Notes: a model not told the origin generated them from the sequence alone. DNA of 8,359 nt from Streptosporangiaceae bacterium (GCA_030042885.1 JASHYW010000223.1:1-8359), one strand, 5' to 3'; shown: positions 1 to 5,817, counted from the first letter of the stretch. Translations and numbers: made by a program.

Positions 1-49
1 GGCGATCACCGTGGTTGTCGGTGTGCCGCCGCAGCTCCATGTACCGCAT
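1..49 (-). CDS. Probable histidine phosphatase family protein, N-terminal 16 residues only (runs off left edge)
   Basis: Read on the minus strand from the ATG at base 49, the frame gives MRYMELRRHTDNHGDR and leaves the window. The RRHTDNxGD pattern right after a short beta strand resembles the start of actinobacterial histidine-phosphatase-superfamily proteins, where the RH histidine is the residue phosphorylated in catalysis. Only this start is visible, so the reaction and substrate cannot be given. Upstream there is a G-rich stretch but no strong ribosome binding site. The frame is open further upstream (resembling GHVLGLDVPGKDG) but has no good start codon there. It would be divergent from the gene at 434. 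The call rests on one short motif recognised from memory. Confidence 0.4.
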   Translation of the reverse strand, partial: MRYMELRRHTDNHGDR

Positions 50-433
50 GAGCAGGTCTTGCCCCGCTGTGGCGCCGTCATGCCCGTCCTTGCCGGGAAC
101 ATCCAGGCCCAGGACATGCCCTGCGGGCCATGCACGTGACGCGGCCCGGCGATCAGCCGCAGGACAGGCTCACGCGATCGTGACCGGACTTGCGCGGAGG
201 CCGCCGCGCAGTCTGGCCGATCTGCACGTCGGCGCCTTTCCCGGTCCCGGGGGGCGGTGGTGTCCCGATACGAGCATTCTGTTTCGCCTCTCCCGGCTCC
301 GGCCCAGCCAGCACAGAAGGAAATAATCAGGACGAGGCCGCCGGCGACCCGGGCACCGGCGGCGGCCCGCCGGGAAACCCGCGGGACAATGAGCGTTGGC
401 ACATTGGTCCTTGCTCGCAGGAGGAGGCGGATC
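50..433. other. Intergenic stretch between divergent genes, no gene recognised
   Basis: These 384 bases separate the leftward gene start at 49 from the rightward start at 434. Several frames are open on both strands, as expected at this G+C content, but the translations are rich in Arg, Pro and Ala and match no family I know. A purine-rich AGAAGGA near 315 looks like a ribosome binding site but no start codon follows at a useful distance. Promoters for both flanking genes should lie here; I cannot point to convincing -35 and -10 boxes. Confidence 0.5.
423..427 (+). promoter_or_regulatory. Ribosome binding site for the GTG at 434
   Basis: GGAGG at 423-427 lies inside a longer AGGAGGAGG run (419-427), six bases before GTG at 434. 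It is the strongest Shine-Dalgarno sequence in the first kilobase. It argues that the small gene below begins at 434 even though the frame starting there does not stay coding-like. Confidence 0.6.
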
Positions 434-785
434 GTGTCAGCGCTGATTCCGGGCGCGAGTGCCGCTGGGGGCTGCACCTGGATGACAACAACCGGGCAAC
501 CCGGAGTCCAACGGCTGGATCGTGCGGGTGTGGATGGAGCTGACCGACGACCCCGCCAGCGTGCTGGTCATACGCCAGGCTGAGTTCGACCGCAAGCGGG
601 AGGCCCGGATCCCGCTGCCCCGCTACCAGCAGGTAGTCGCCGATTCCGAGGCGCTGTATCACGGCGGTTTCCACGCCGGGCCGCAGACGCGGTATGCGGC
701 CATCGTCAGCGTCGAAAGCGGCCCCTCCCTGGAGCGCTGGATCGGCAGCCAGCTCCCCGAACAGACGCCCCCGGCCAGTCCGTGA
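434..785 (+). pseudogene. Frameshifted small hypothetical gene (about 115 residues before damage)
   Basis: I do not recognise the family. The last part (GTG at 522 to TGA at 785, 87 residues) reads as a believable soluble acidic protein: RVWMELTDDPASVLVIRQ, then PLPRYQQVVADSEALYHGG, then VSVESGPSLERWI. Upstream, that frame is closed by TGA at 483-485, yet ESNGWIV just before 522 continues the same protein. The preceding residues appear in the next frame (DSGRECRWGLHLDD, about 447-488), and the start with its strong ribosome binding site (VSA, 434) is in the third. Joining the three needs two frame changes, one near 442 and one near 487, each consistent with loss of one base. So this is a decaying gene or one hit by sequencing indels. 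If the start is really 522, the product is an 87-residue hypothetical with no clear ribosome binding site. Confidence 0.5.
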
Positions 786-975
786 CCACCAGGCCGGGCC
801 ACTGCCTGCGGCCGCACCTCAGCCGGCGCACCGGTGGCCGCCCGCAGGTCTCGGCCACGCGCCCTGATCCGGACGTATGCGCGCGAGAGCAACCTCAGGA
901 ACCGCGGCCATCGTGCTGGGCCGCGGGCGGGGCGGTGGAGGAATGCCCGGGCCATTGGCGCGGTTGGGTGCCAGC

Positions 976-1548
976 ATGAAGATCGCAGTCATCGGGACAG
1001 GGAACATCGGCGGCACGCTGGGTCGGCGATGGCTAGCGGCCGGGCATGAGGTGGCGTATGGCTCCCGCGTCGGTCCTGGCCAGGGCCCAGGTGGCGCCCC
1101 GCGGATGGCGGTAGGCGATGCGATCGCCGGCGCCGACGTGGTCGTGCTGGCCGTACCGGGCGGCGCCGTGGCTGAGGTCGTGGCGGCGAACGGCGCGGCG
1201 CTGGGCGGAAAGGTCGTGATCGATGCCGCGAACCGCATCGGCGAGCCGGAAGTCAATAGCCGGGCAGCGATCGCGGCCGCGGCCCCGCAGGCCCGTTATG
1301 TGCGCGCGTTCAACACGTTGGGCTGGGAGAACTTCGCTGACCCGTTCCCGGGGACCGCGTTGTTCTTCGCTGCAGACCCCAGCGCGCGCCCGGCTGCCGA
1401 GGAACTCATCGCCGCGGTGGGTCTAGAGCCGGTTTTCGCCGGCGACGCTGCTGCGAGCGGCACGGTGGATGCCCTGCTGTCCTTGTGGTTCGCGCTGGTC
1501 AAACACAACGGCGGGAACCGCCGGGTCGCGCTGCGCGTCGTCCGGTAG
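976..1548 (+). CDS. NADP-binding F420-type oxidoreductase (NADPH-dependent F420 reductase family)
   Basis: The protein has 190 residues from ATG at 976. It begins at once with a Rossmann fold, MKIAVIGTGNIGG, whose GxGxxG loop is at residues 7-12; Ser30-Arg31 follow the second strand where this family contacts the NADP phosphate. ADVVVLAVPG (53-62) is the next strand and turn, VVIDAAN (80-86) the following one, and RAFNTLGWENF (110-120) plus the C-terminal LWFALVKHNGGNRRVALRVV are typical of the actinobacterial branch. Family members transfer hydride between NADP(H) and coenzyme F420; many paralogues are annotated only as NAD(P)-binding, so the acceptor is inferred. The frame is open upstream to 877, but the fold starts exactly at 976, so earlier starts are unlikely. 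The ribosome binding site is weak (GTTGGG). Length is slightly short for the family but no core element is missing. Confidence 0.88.
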   Translation: MKIAVIGTGNIGGTLGRRWLAAGHEVAYGSRVGPGQGPGGAPRMAVGDAIAGADVVVLAVPGGAVAEVVAANGAALGGKVVIDAANRIGEPEVNSRAAIAAAAPQARYVRAFNTLGWENFADPFPGTALFFAADPSARPAAEELIAAVGLEPVFAGDAAASGTVDALLSLWFALVKHNGGNRRVALRVVR

Positions 1549-1549
1549 C

Positions 1550-1733
1550 GCACGCTGCGGGCACTGGCCCCATCCGGCCAGACGAGCACAGCTCGCGTCG
1601 GCCGTCCGACCATGCACGCGACAGGAACGTGCAGGTAAAAGCCGAGCCGCACGCAGATCCGGATCACCGGCCGGGGATGAACCAACGCGTCGGCGATCCG
1701 ACAGCAGACCCGGGCCGGAGATCGTTTCACGCT
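1550..1733. other. Stretch with no recognisable gene
   Basis: Apart from the hairpin at 1564-1581 I see nothing I can name between the oxidoreductase gene and the possible minus-strand remnant. The minus strand is open here (RIADALVHPRPVIRICVR), but the translation resembles no family I know. Together with the following doubtful remnant, the gene-poor stretch reaches to 1971. Confidence 0.45.
1564..1581 (+). terminator. Possible hairpin terminator after the F420-type oxidoreductase gene
   Basis: CTGGCC (1564-1569) pairs with GGCCAG (1576-1581) around a six-base loop, beginning 15 bases after the stop codon. There is no T run, which is common for actinomycete terminators but also makes chance pairing in G+C-rich DNA possible. 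Confidence 0.3.
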
Positions 1734-1973
1734 CAGTTACTGAGCCTGGTCGCAGCCAGGTGCGCGAAGAGCCGCCTGATTGATCGGCCGCTGCACCGTC
1801 AAATGACCGTTCTCATTGCGTCCCCACTGGTCGATATGTGCTGGCGCGTACCCCTTTCCGGCAGCTAGCCGGGGCACCGATTCGCCGGGGAAGATCCTGT
1901 CAAGCAGGGGATCGACGGCGGGGGCACTGATGGTGACAGGGTTGGTGGGCCGCAGTAGCGGGGAGGACGGCAT
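1734..1973 (-). pseudogene. Possible decayed gene end, unrecognised, with a frameshift
   Basis: On the minus strand from ATG at 1973, the frame reads PTNPVTISAPAVDPLLDRIF, then GESVPRLAAGKGYAPAHIDQ and WGRNENGHLTVQRPINQ, which has the varied composition of a real protein rather than G+C-rich noise. Near 1767 the coding-like reading moves to another frame, giving RLFAHLAATRLSN and a TGA at 1734-1736; without the shift the frame ends at TAA 1737-1739. I do not recognise the protein. The ATG at 1973 sits on the same bases as the plus-strand ATG of the questin-oxidase-like fragment, so it may be only a truncation point and not a true start. A chance reading remains possible. Confidence 0.3.
1962..1966 (+). 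promoter_or_regulatory. Ribosome binding site for the ATG at 1972
   Basis: GGAGG at 1962-1966, five bases before ATG 1972. A preserved site of this quality shows that the short fragment that follows was once a real translation start, although the gene behind it is cut off. Confidence 0.6.
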
Positions 1974-2101
1974 GAGTGACACGACGCCAGCTCTGGACGA
2001 GGCGTCCGGGCAGATGGCGGCGGCCAGCTTCGGGCTGCCGAACGGCTTCGTCAACCACCGGGCCATGGCCTGCGAGGCGCTGGCCATGCTGACGCTCCTT
2101 A
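1972..2101 (+). pseudogene. N-terminal fragment of a questin-oxidase-like (DUF4243) protein
   Basis: From ATG 1972 the first 42 or so residues read MSDTTPALDEASGQMAAAS, then FGLPNGFVNHRAMACEALAML. The NHxxMxxEAL motif near the N-terminus is a hallmark of the questin oxidase-like family (DUF4243, Baeyer-Villiger-type oxidases and their bacterial relatives, usually over 300 residues), where a Gly or Pro-type residue commonly follows the His; here it is Arg. Around 2095 the similarity stops. The same frame stays open without a stop to 2535, so a ribosome would run on through about 70 residues of low-quality sequence into the Lrp-like mini-protein. It is best read as the 5' end of a gene whose remaining 85-90 percent was lost by deletion or rearrangement. 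The family call is from memory of the motif. Confidence 0.55.
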
Positions 2102-2307
2102 GCCGCACCGGGATCGTCTGGCCGGTACCGGCGGCCAGCCCAGTTCCATCAGCGATCAGGATGGCCCGGGCGCGATCGCAGCGTCGCGAGGAGCCATTCA
2201 GCCAGCGCGGAACCCGGCCAACTCCGCGCCGGCCGGTGCCGGCGCCATGCATGACCCGCATCAGGGAATGGCGGTTAAATAGTCGAAGCAGGTTGGGTGG
2301 ATGTAAC
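2102..2307. other. Junction sequence between two gene fragments
   Basis: These 206 bases follow the point where the questin-oxidase-like reading breaks off and end at the start of the Lrp-like gene. No frame on either strand gives a protein I recognise. There are no terminal inverted repeats or transposase motifs to show that an insertion element caused the break. Confidence 0.4.
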
Positions 2308-2535
2308 GTGATCGCCTCGCGCATTCTGGTCCAGGCCGAAGCCGGCCCGGCGGCCGTCGTGACCGCGGCGCGCCGGCAGGCACCGGGCGTCTGGGAGGCG
2401 GCGAGCGTGGTCGCACGCCGCGACGTAACCGCGCAGGCGGGGATCCGGGATACCGGCCAGCTGGCCAGGCCGGTGACCTCCCGGGCCCCCGGCACCGGGA
2501 CGCCGGCGGTGAGCTGCCCGGCCGGTCACCGGTAG
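2308..2535 (+). CDS. Stand-alone Lrp/AsnC ligand-binding (RAM) domain protein, degenerate
   Basis: The product has 75 residues from GTG 2308, the usual size of actinobacterial stand-alone Lrp/AsnC ligand-binding proteins, which lack the DNA-binding half and carry only the alpha-beta sandwich that binds small effectors such as amino acids. The pattern fits end to end: MIASRILVQAEAG for the first strand, a helix, PGVWEAASV for the turn and second strand, RRDVTAQA in the place of the usual GPYDVIVRA, and SCPAGHR at the C-terminus in the place of TCPVVHL. Many normally conserved positions are changed, including the GPYD turn and the hydrophobic ends of strands, so it looks like a decaying duplicate even though its frame is intact. 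The ribosome binding site is poor. It shares an uninterrupted frame with the upstream fragment at 1972, so a longer chimeric product is possible. Family is fairly sure, function doubtful. Confidence 0.55.
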   Translation: MIASRILVQAEAGPAAVVTAARRQAPGVWEAASVVARRDVTAQAGIRDTGQLARPVTSRAPGTGTPAVSCPAGHR

Positions 2536-2548
2536 GACACCGATCGTC

Positions 2549-2794
2549 GTGCAGCACTCCACCACCATCCAGCAACTGGGCGAGGGTGCCGTCCAGGCGG
2601 TCTGCTCATGTGGCTGGCGCAGTCCGGTGTTCGGCGCCGACAAGAGCACTGGCACCATGGACCCGCTGCAGCACGCGACCGAAGCTGCCGACCTGCACGA
2701 GTGGGAGATGTCGCTGCTATTAGCGCGCCGCATGTCGTCGCCGATAGCGCAGCCCCGCTCGATGCCTGGCCAGTATTGTCCATACTGCCGCTAA
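2549..2794 (+). CDS. Small CxCGW-motif hypothetical protein
   Basis: The product has 81 residues from GTG 2549, starting 13 bases after the Lrp-like stop codon, so the two may be translationally coupled. VCSCGWRSPVFGADKSTG (residues 18-35) holds a CxCGW knuckle followed by a helix with AADLHEWE (46-53). Many actinomycetes encode such short proteins; their role is unknown, and the paired cysteines suggest a metal or redox site. The tail after residue 60 ends in CPYC (77-80), a second cysteine pair that could complete a four-cysteine site; however, the tail composition is unlike the first part and may be read-through after loss of an earlier stop codon. The ribosome binding site is weak (GGTAGGAC, about 12 bases away). 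Confidence 0.55.
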   Translation: MQHSTTIQQLGEGAVQAVCSCGWRSPVFGADKSTGTMDPLQHATEAADLHEWEMSLLLARRMSSPIAQPRSMPGQYCPYCR

Positions 2795-2802
2795 CCGGAT
2801 GT

Positions 2803-2807
2803 GGAGG
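2803..2807 (+). promoter_or_regulatory. Ribosome binding site that fixes the TTG start at 2815
   Basis: GGAGG at 2803-2807 lies seven bases before TTG 2815. The frame is open far upstream (to 2608), but this site and the extent of the conserved domain place the real start at the TTG. Confidence 0.7.
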
Positions 2808-2814
2808 TCCGACG

Positions 2815-3282
2815 TTGAACGGCCCCGATCACGGAGAGTCCTTCCCGCTCACGGTCACCAGTCATGACCTCAGCGGGGGGACATTCCCGCGCGAGTTCAC
2901 CTGCGACGGCGCGAACCGGCGCCCTGGCCTGCAGTGGAGCACGCCGCCGCCCGGCACCCGCGAGCTGGCCATTGAGATGCTCGACCCCGACGCGCCGGGC
3001 GGCACCTTCACCCACTGGCTGGCCTACGGGATCCCTCCCGGCATCACGAGCCTGGCGGCCGTGCCGGCCGACGCGGCAGAAGGCGTCAACGACTTCGGCC
3101 GGCGCGGCTACGGCGGCCCGTGCCCGCCGCGCGGCGCCGCGCATCACTACCACTTCGTCGTCCTCGCGCTGGACACCCGGCTAGGCCTGGCCGCCGGAGC
3201 GACAAGGCGGGATCTGGAATCACGCATGCGCGGTCACGTGCTAGGCAGGGGCGAGCTGATCGCGACCTACCAGCGCGGCTGA
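2815..3282 (+). CDS. YbhB/YbcL-type phosphatidylethanolamine-binding-like protein (PEBP family)
   Basis: The product has 155 residues from TTG 2815, normal for the bacterial Raf-kinase-inhibitor-like branch. Family signatures occur in order: FTCDGANRRPGLQW (28-41; the family usually has a Ser-Pro-Pro-Leu-type segment here), LDPDAPGG with the DPDAP ligand-pocket loop (56-63), THWLAYGIP (66-74), NDFGRRGYGGPCPPRG (92-107), HHYHF (110-114), and HVLGRGELIATYQR at the end (141-154). These line the conserved anion-binding pocket that gives the family its name. The bacterial proteins are cytoplasmic or periplasmic with no settled biochemical role; this one has no signal peptide, so it should be cytoplasmic. 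It lies 20 bases downstream of the CxCGW gene and could share its transcript. A hairpin follows the stop codon. Confidence 0.9.
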   Translation: MNGPDHGESFPLTVTSHDLSGGTFPREFTCDGANRRPGLQWSTPPPGTRELAIEMLDPDAPGGTFTHWLAYGIPPGITSLAAVPADAAEGVNDFGRRGYGGPCPPRGAAHHYHFVVLALDTRLGLAAGATRRDLESRMRGHVLGRGELIATYQRG

Positions 3283-3294
3283 ACAAGTAGAAGG

Positions 3295-3314
3295 CACAGC
3301 CGCGGCCGGCTGTG
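3295..3314 (+). terminator. Hairpin terminator after the PEBP gene
   Basis: CACAGCCG (3295-3302) pairs perfectly with CGGCTGTG (3307-3314) around CGGC, starting 12 bases after the stop codon. A competing fold pairs CGGCTG (3307-3312) with CAGCCG (3318-3323). There is no T run. Position and stem make it a likely end of the plus-strand transcript; it may also protect against the opposing minus-strand unit. Confidence 0.45.
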
Positions 3315-3431
3315 ATCCAGCCGCGGCGCCGCTGCAGCGGACAACCATCTGATTGCTGGCCGCTTGTGCACGAGAGGGTGCCCGGTTGGGCAATCTCGGC
3401 AACCAGACGATCGAGCTGGAACCCGCCGGCG

Positions 3432-4024
3432 TCACCGAGTCGCCTTATGCAACCCACCTGTTCTCAGCGGCTGGCTGCGGGCGAACGGCTGCAGCCAGCC
3501 GGGCAGCGTGCTGGCAGGCACGATGGCATTGCTGGGGAACAGGAGGAGGAAGACCAGGGTCGAGGCCGCGTTCGTGGCGGTCTCCGGGTCCTTGGTGGAG
3601 GTCCCGATCGCCACGTTCATCCAGCAGAAGGAGTACCCGAACGCGAGGATCAGCAGCATGCCTAGCAGGATCGGGGCGGCGTTGGCGTGGAGGCGGAACC
3701 CGACGGCGACGCCAAGACCCACCATGATCGCCAGGACGACGGCGCTGCGGATGAGGTCGGTGACCGACCGGCCCGCGAGGACCGCCGACCGGGCCATGGG
3801 CAGGCTGCGGAACCGGTCGATCATTCCGCTGTTGAGGTCCTCGGCGATCCCGATGGCTGAGGTCACGGCGCCGACCAGGACCGCCACGAGGAAGACGGCG
3901 GGCACCACGAAGCCGGCGTAGTTGCCGCCCGGGATCTTGATCGCGCCGGCGAGATGTAGCGGAACACGATGAGCAGCATCATCTGCTCGATCGCGGCGAG
4001 GCCCAGGCCGGAGGTACGCGATAA
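3432..4024 (-). pseudogene. Broken ABC-2 type (DrrB-like) transporter permease
   Basis: The minus-strand reading gives the middle and most of the C-terminal half of an antibiotic-export type ABC permease. Four or so hydrophobic segments are visible (around PAVFLVAVLVGAV, VVLAIMVGLGVAVGF, ILLGMLLILAFGY and STLVFLLLF), and the family signature DLNSGMIDRFRSLPMARSAV is intact. The end LPGWLQPFARSQP matches the family, but the next residues (RTGGLHKATR and stop at 3432) do not, so the last transmembrane helix is lost near 3465. The start is also gone: GLGLAAIEQMMLLIVFRYI, the first helix, lies in another frame (to about 3952) and is closed upstream by a stop at 4025-4027. One missing base near 3952, between FRYI and AGAIKIPGGNY, separates the two parts. 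No ATPase partner is in the window. The permease cannot work as it stands. Confidence 0.75.
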
Positions 4025-4390
4025 TCACAGACGATCGCGCAGCCCGCCAGGCCCGGCCGGCTCCACAGGCGGTCGGCGACCTGCATGATTACGTATTGCC
4101 GTTCTACACCGAGAATGCTCGCTTCTGCCGCGTTCAGCTGCATCTTCGTACCAGCCCTCAAGTGACGCTCTGTCTGGGTGCGGGTCCGGCTGTCATGAGG
4201 CAGGAGCATGGTCCGGGACTCTGTGGTTTCGTGCCCGTCGGCACCGGCACGGGCACTGGTGACCCAGGGCCAAGGCATGCCGGCCAGCGTCGGCGTCGCC
4301 GGTCAGCGCGAGCCGTCCTGGCAGTTGCGTATCTGTCCGGGCCGCACTGGATCCCAGCCGGGTTATCGTGGTCTGGGCGGTGGTGGGTTA
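4025..4390. other. Stretch between the permease remnant and the PflX gene
   Basis: These 366 bases hold no gene I recognise. On the minus strand there is a short reading, MQLNAAEASILGVERQYV, then MQVADRLWSRPGLAG, with a mixed composition that could be a scrap of coding sequence but matches nothing I know. On the plus strand the PflX frame is open back to 4208, but that extension is not domain-like. A perfect 8-base-pair hairpin lies at 4231-4256. Confidence 0.45.
4231..4256. repeat. Inverted repeat in the region upstream of the PflX gene
   Basis: GTGCCCGT (4231-4238) is the exact reverse complement of ACGGGCAC (4249-4256), with a ten-base spacer. It lies about 135 bases before the PflX start. 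It could be an operator, a leader hairpin, or a terminator left from lost neighbouring genes; nothing in the sequence decides between these. Confidence 0.35.
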
Positions 4391-5359
4391 ATGGACAGTT
4401 TGCCGTGGCCGGCCTACCTCGGCCTAGGCGCCGGGGAGGTCGCCGCCCGGGCCAAGACGGCGCTGCGGCTGCTGGGGCCGGACCGGTGCGGTGTCTGCCC
4501 ACGGCTGTGCAAGGTCGACAGGCTCGCGGACCAGCGCGGCCTGTGCGCAACTGGCCGGCAGGCCGTCGTCGCCTCACATTTCCCGCATTCCGGGGAGGAG
4601 GATTGCCTGCGCGGCCGGAACGGCTCGGGCACGGTCTTCTTCTCCGGCTGCAACCTGCGGTGCGTGTTCTGCCAGAACTTCGACATCTCCTGGCAGGTGC
4701 ACGGCGAGCCGGTGACCCCGCGGCGGCTGGCCACGATCATGCTAGCGTTGCAGGACCGCGGCTGTCACAACATTAACTTCGTCACGCCCGAGCATGTCGT
4801 CCCGCAGATCCTCGAGGCGCTGCCGCTGGCGATCGACGCCGGGCTGCGGCTGCCGATCGTCTACAACACCAGCGCCTACGACAGCCTGGACAGCCTGCGG
4901 CTGATGGATGGCATCGTCGACATCTACATGCCCGACCTGAAGATCTGGACACCCGAGCACGCCCGCCGCTACCTGCGGATGCCCGGCTACCCCCAGGCGG
5001 CCCGCCAGGCCGTGGCGGAGATGAACCGCCAGGTCGGCCCGCTGCGCTTCGGGGAAGACGGGCTGGCCCGCCGCGGGCTGCTAGTCCGCCACCTGGTGAT
5101 GCCGGGGATGGGAGAAGAGACCCGGGCGATCTTGCGGTTTGTGGCTGGGGAACTCGGCACGGATACCTATGTGAACCTGATGGCGCAGTACCACCCAGCT
5201 GGGCTGGTCGGCGGTGACCACCGTGATGGCTACCACGAGATCGACCGGCAGCTGGCGCGCGACGAGTACAACCGCGCCGCCGGGTTCGCCGACGAGCTCG
5301 GCCTGCGACGGCTCGACCAGCGCAGCCGGGCATCTGCCCTGCTGCTCCGCCGGAAGTAG
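4391..5359 (+). CDS. pflX: PflX-type radical SAM protein (pyruvate-formate-lyase-activating-enzyme-like)
   Basis: The product has 322 residues from ATG 4391. The radical SAM core carries the CxxxCxxC cluster motif as CNLRCVFC (Cys87, Cys91, Cys94), which binds the 4Fe-4S cluster that cleaves S-adenosylmethionine. It is followed by HNINFVTPEHVVPQ (126-139), PIVYNTSAYDS (155-165), DIYMPDLKIW (177-186), RRGLLVRHLVMPG (227-239) and TYVNLMAQYHPAG (259-271), all characteristic of the PflX group (COG1313). Ahead of the core sits CGVCPRLCKVDRLADQ with a fourth Cys at 52, a conserved extra cysteine set of this group. Relatives activate glycyl-radical enzymes or modify proteins, but the substrate of PflX proteins is unknown, and no glycyl-radical enzyme lies nearby. 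I chose 4391 because the family starts with a short WPAYL segment there; the upstream open frame to 4208 is not conserved-looking. Ribosome binding is from a G-rich GGTGG. The gene stands alone on the plus strand. Confidence 0.9.
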   Translation: MDSLPWPAYLGLGAGEVAARAKTALRLLGPDRCGVCPRLCKVDRLADQRGLCATGRQAVVASHFPHSGEEDCLRGRNGSGTVFFSGCNLRCVFCQNFDISWQVHGEPVTPRRLATIMLALQDRGCHNINFVTPEHVVPQILEALPLAIDAGLRLPIVYNTSAYDSLDSLRLMDGIVDIYMPDLKIWTPEHARRYLRMPGYPQAARQAVAEMNRQVGPLRFGEDGLARRGLLVRHLVMPGMGEETRAILRFVAGELGTDTYVNLMAQYHPAGLVGGDHRDGYHEIDRQLARDEYNRAAGFADELGLRRLDQRSRASALLLRRK

Positions 5360-5387
5360 GACTGGACTGGCACAGATCACCGGTTCC

Positions 5388-5405
5388 CCCGCTGATCAAA
5401 GCGGG
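5388..5405 (+). terminator. Possible hairpin after the PflX gene
   Basis: CCCGCT (5388-5393) pairs with AGCGGG (5400-5405) around GATCAA, 28 bases past the stop codon. The stem is short and no T run follows. Its position between convergent genes favours a terminator role. Confidence 0.3.
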
Positions 5406-5699
5406 CTGGCCACCCGCTCGGATCGGGCGTCCGGCACCCCGATCACCTCGGACACGATCAGACCGGCCTATCATGCTTTGCCGCCGGCCTCCGGCGCCCA
5501 TCTGAGTGCCTGCAGGCACGCACCCAACTGATGACCACGCAGTCATGCCGATGAGCGGGCGAGCGCGGCATCTGCCTGCATGGCACCGACGAGCGCATTC
5601 GCCTCGATTCGATACCGCCCGTCCAGGCCGCCTGCCATCAAGCACTCCTCATCCTTCTGTATGGCGTCTGACCTGCCACGGGCAGTACCGACGCCCGCA
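5406..5699. other. Convergent intergenic stretch, nothing recognised
   Basis: This lies between the end of the PflX gene and the remnant of the repeat array. Together with 5360-5405 it makes a gene-free stretch of about 340 bases. The minus-strand frame that follows the decayed repeat stays open to a TGA at 5543-5545 (including MAGGLDGRYRIEANALVG and MQADAALARSSA), but I cannot match it to a family and open frames are cheap at this G+C content. Confidence 0.45.
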
Positions 5700-5817
5700 G
5701 CTGAGAGAAGGGGCAACCGCCCCGCCTCTTCACCGTAGCCCTGCTTAATCGATAAGTCTGGCAGCCGCTGGGGCGCGTCCCAGTCGCCGGCGTTGGCCCG
5801 GGCCGCAGGATCTGTCA
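5700..5817 (-). pseudogene. Decayed last repeat and C-terminal cap of the helical repeat array
   Basis: Reading on past the stop codon of the PhaC-like fusion gene (TGA, 5817-5815), the repeat carries on: QILR, then after a one-base frame change near 5803, ARANAGDWDAPQRLPDLSI and KQGYGEEAGRLPLLS. The stop stands where the other units have the GAG glutamate of AEQILR or DEVEQILR. The base lost is visible by comparing GGGCCGCAGGATCTG here with GGGCGCGCAGGATCTG in the intact units. The segment SIKQGYGEEAGRL resembles the LIKQGxGEEAERL cap that I know from ends of such actinobacterial repeat proteins. So the protein was formerly longer by roughly 35-40 residues. Confidence 0.6.
5710..5723 (-). 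terminator. Small hairpin downstream of the fusion gene, possible terminator
   Basis: On the minus strand GGGGC, loop GGTT, GCCCC, then TTCTCTC. The stem is five base pairs and pyrimidine-rich sequence follows. It lies inside the former coding sequence of the decayed repeat cap, so it may be fortuitous. Confidence 0.25.

Noticed and set aside
819..1256. Minus-strand open frame opposite the F420-type oxidoreductase
   Set aside because: Pro/Ala/Thr-rich shadow of a gene with an unmistakable Rossmann fold on the plus strand.
2102..2307. Insertion sequence as cause of the questin-oxidase break
   Set aside because: No terminal inverted repeats, target duplication or transposase motif could be found; a plain deletion or rearrangement explains it equally well.
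2608..2814. Upstream extension of the PEBP reading frame
   Set aside because: It overlaps the CxCGW gene, lacks conserved sequence, and a strong ribosome binding site at 2803-2807 places the start at TTG 2815.
4208..4390. Upstream extension of the PflX reading frame
   Set aside because: The 61 extra residues have no domain character and contain the inverted repeat; the family begins with the short WPAYL segment just after ATG 4391.
4782..5645. Minus-strand open frame of 287 residues opposite the PflX gene
   Set aside because: Arg/Gly/Ala-rich antisense shadow of a clearly conserved plus-strand gene; it extends into the intergenic stretch without any recognisable motif.
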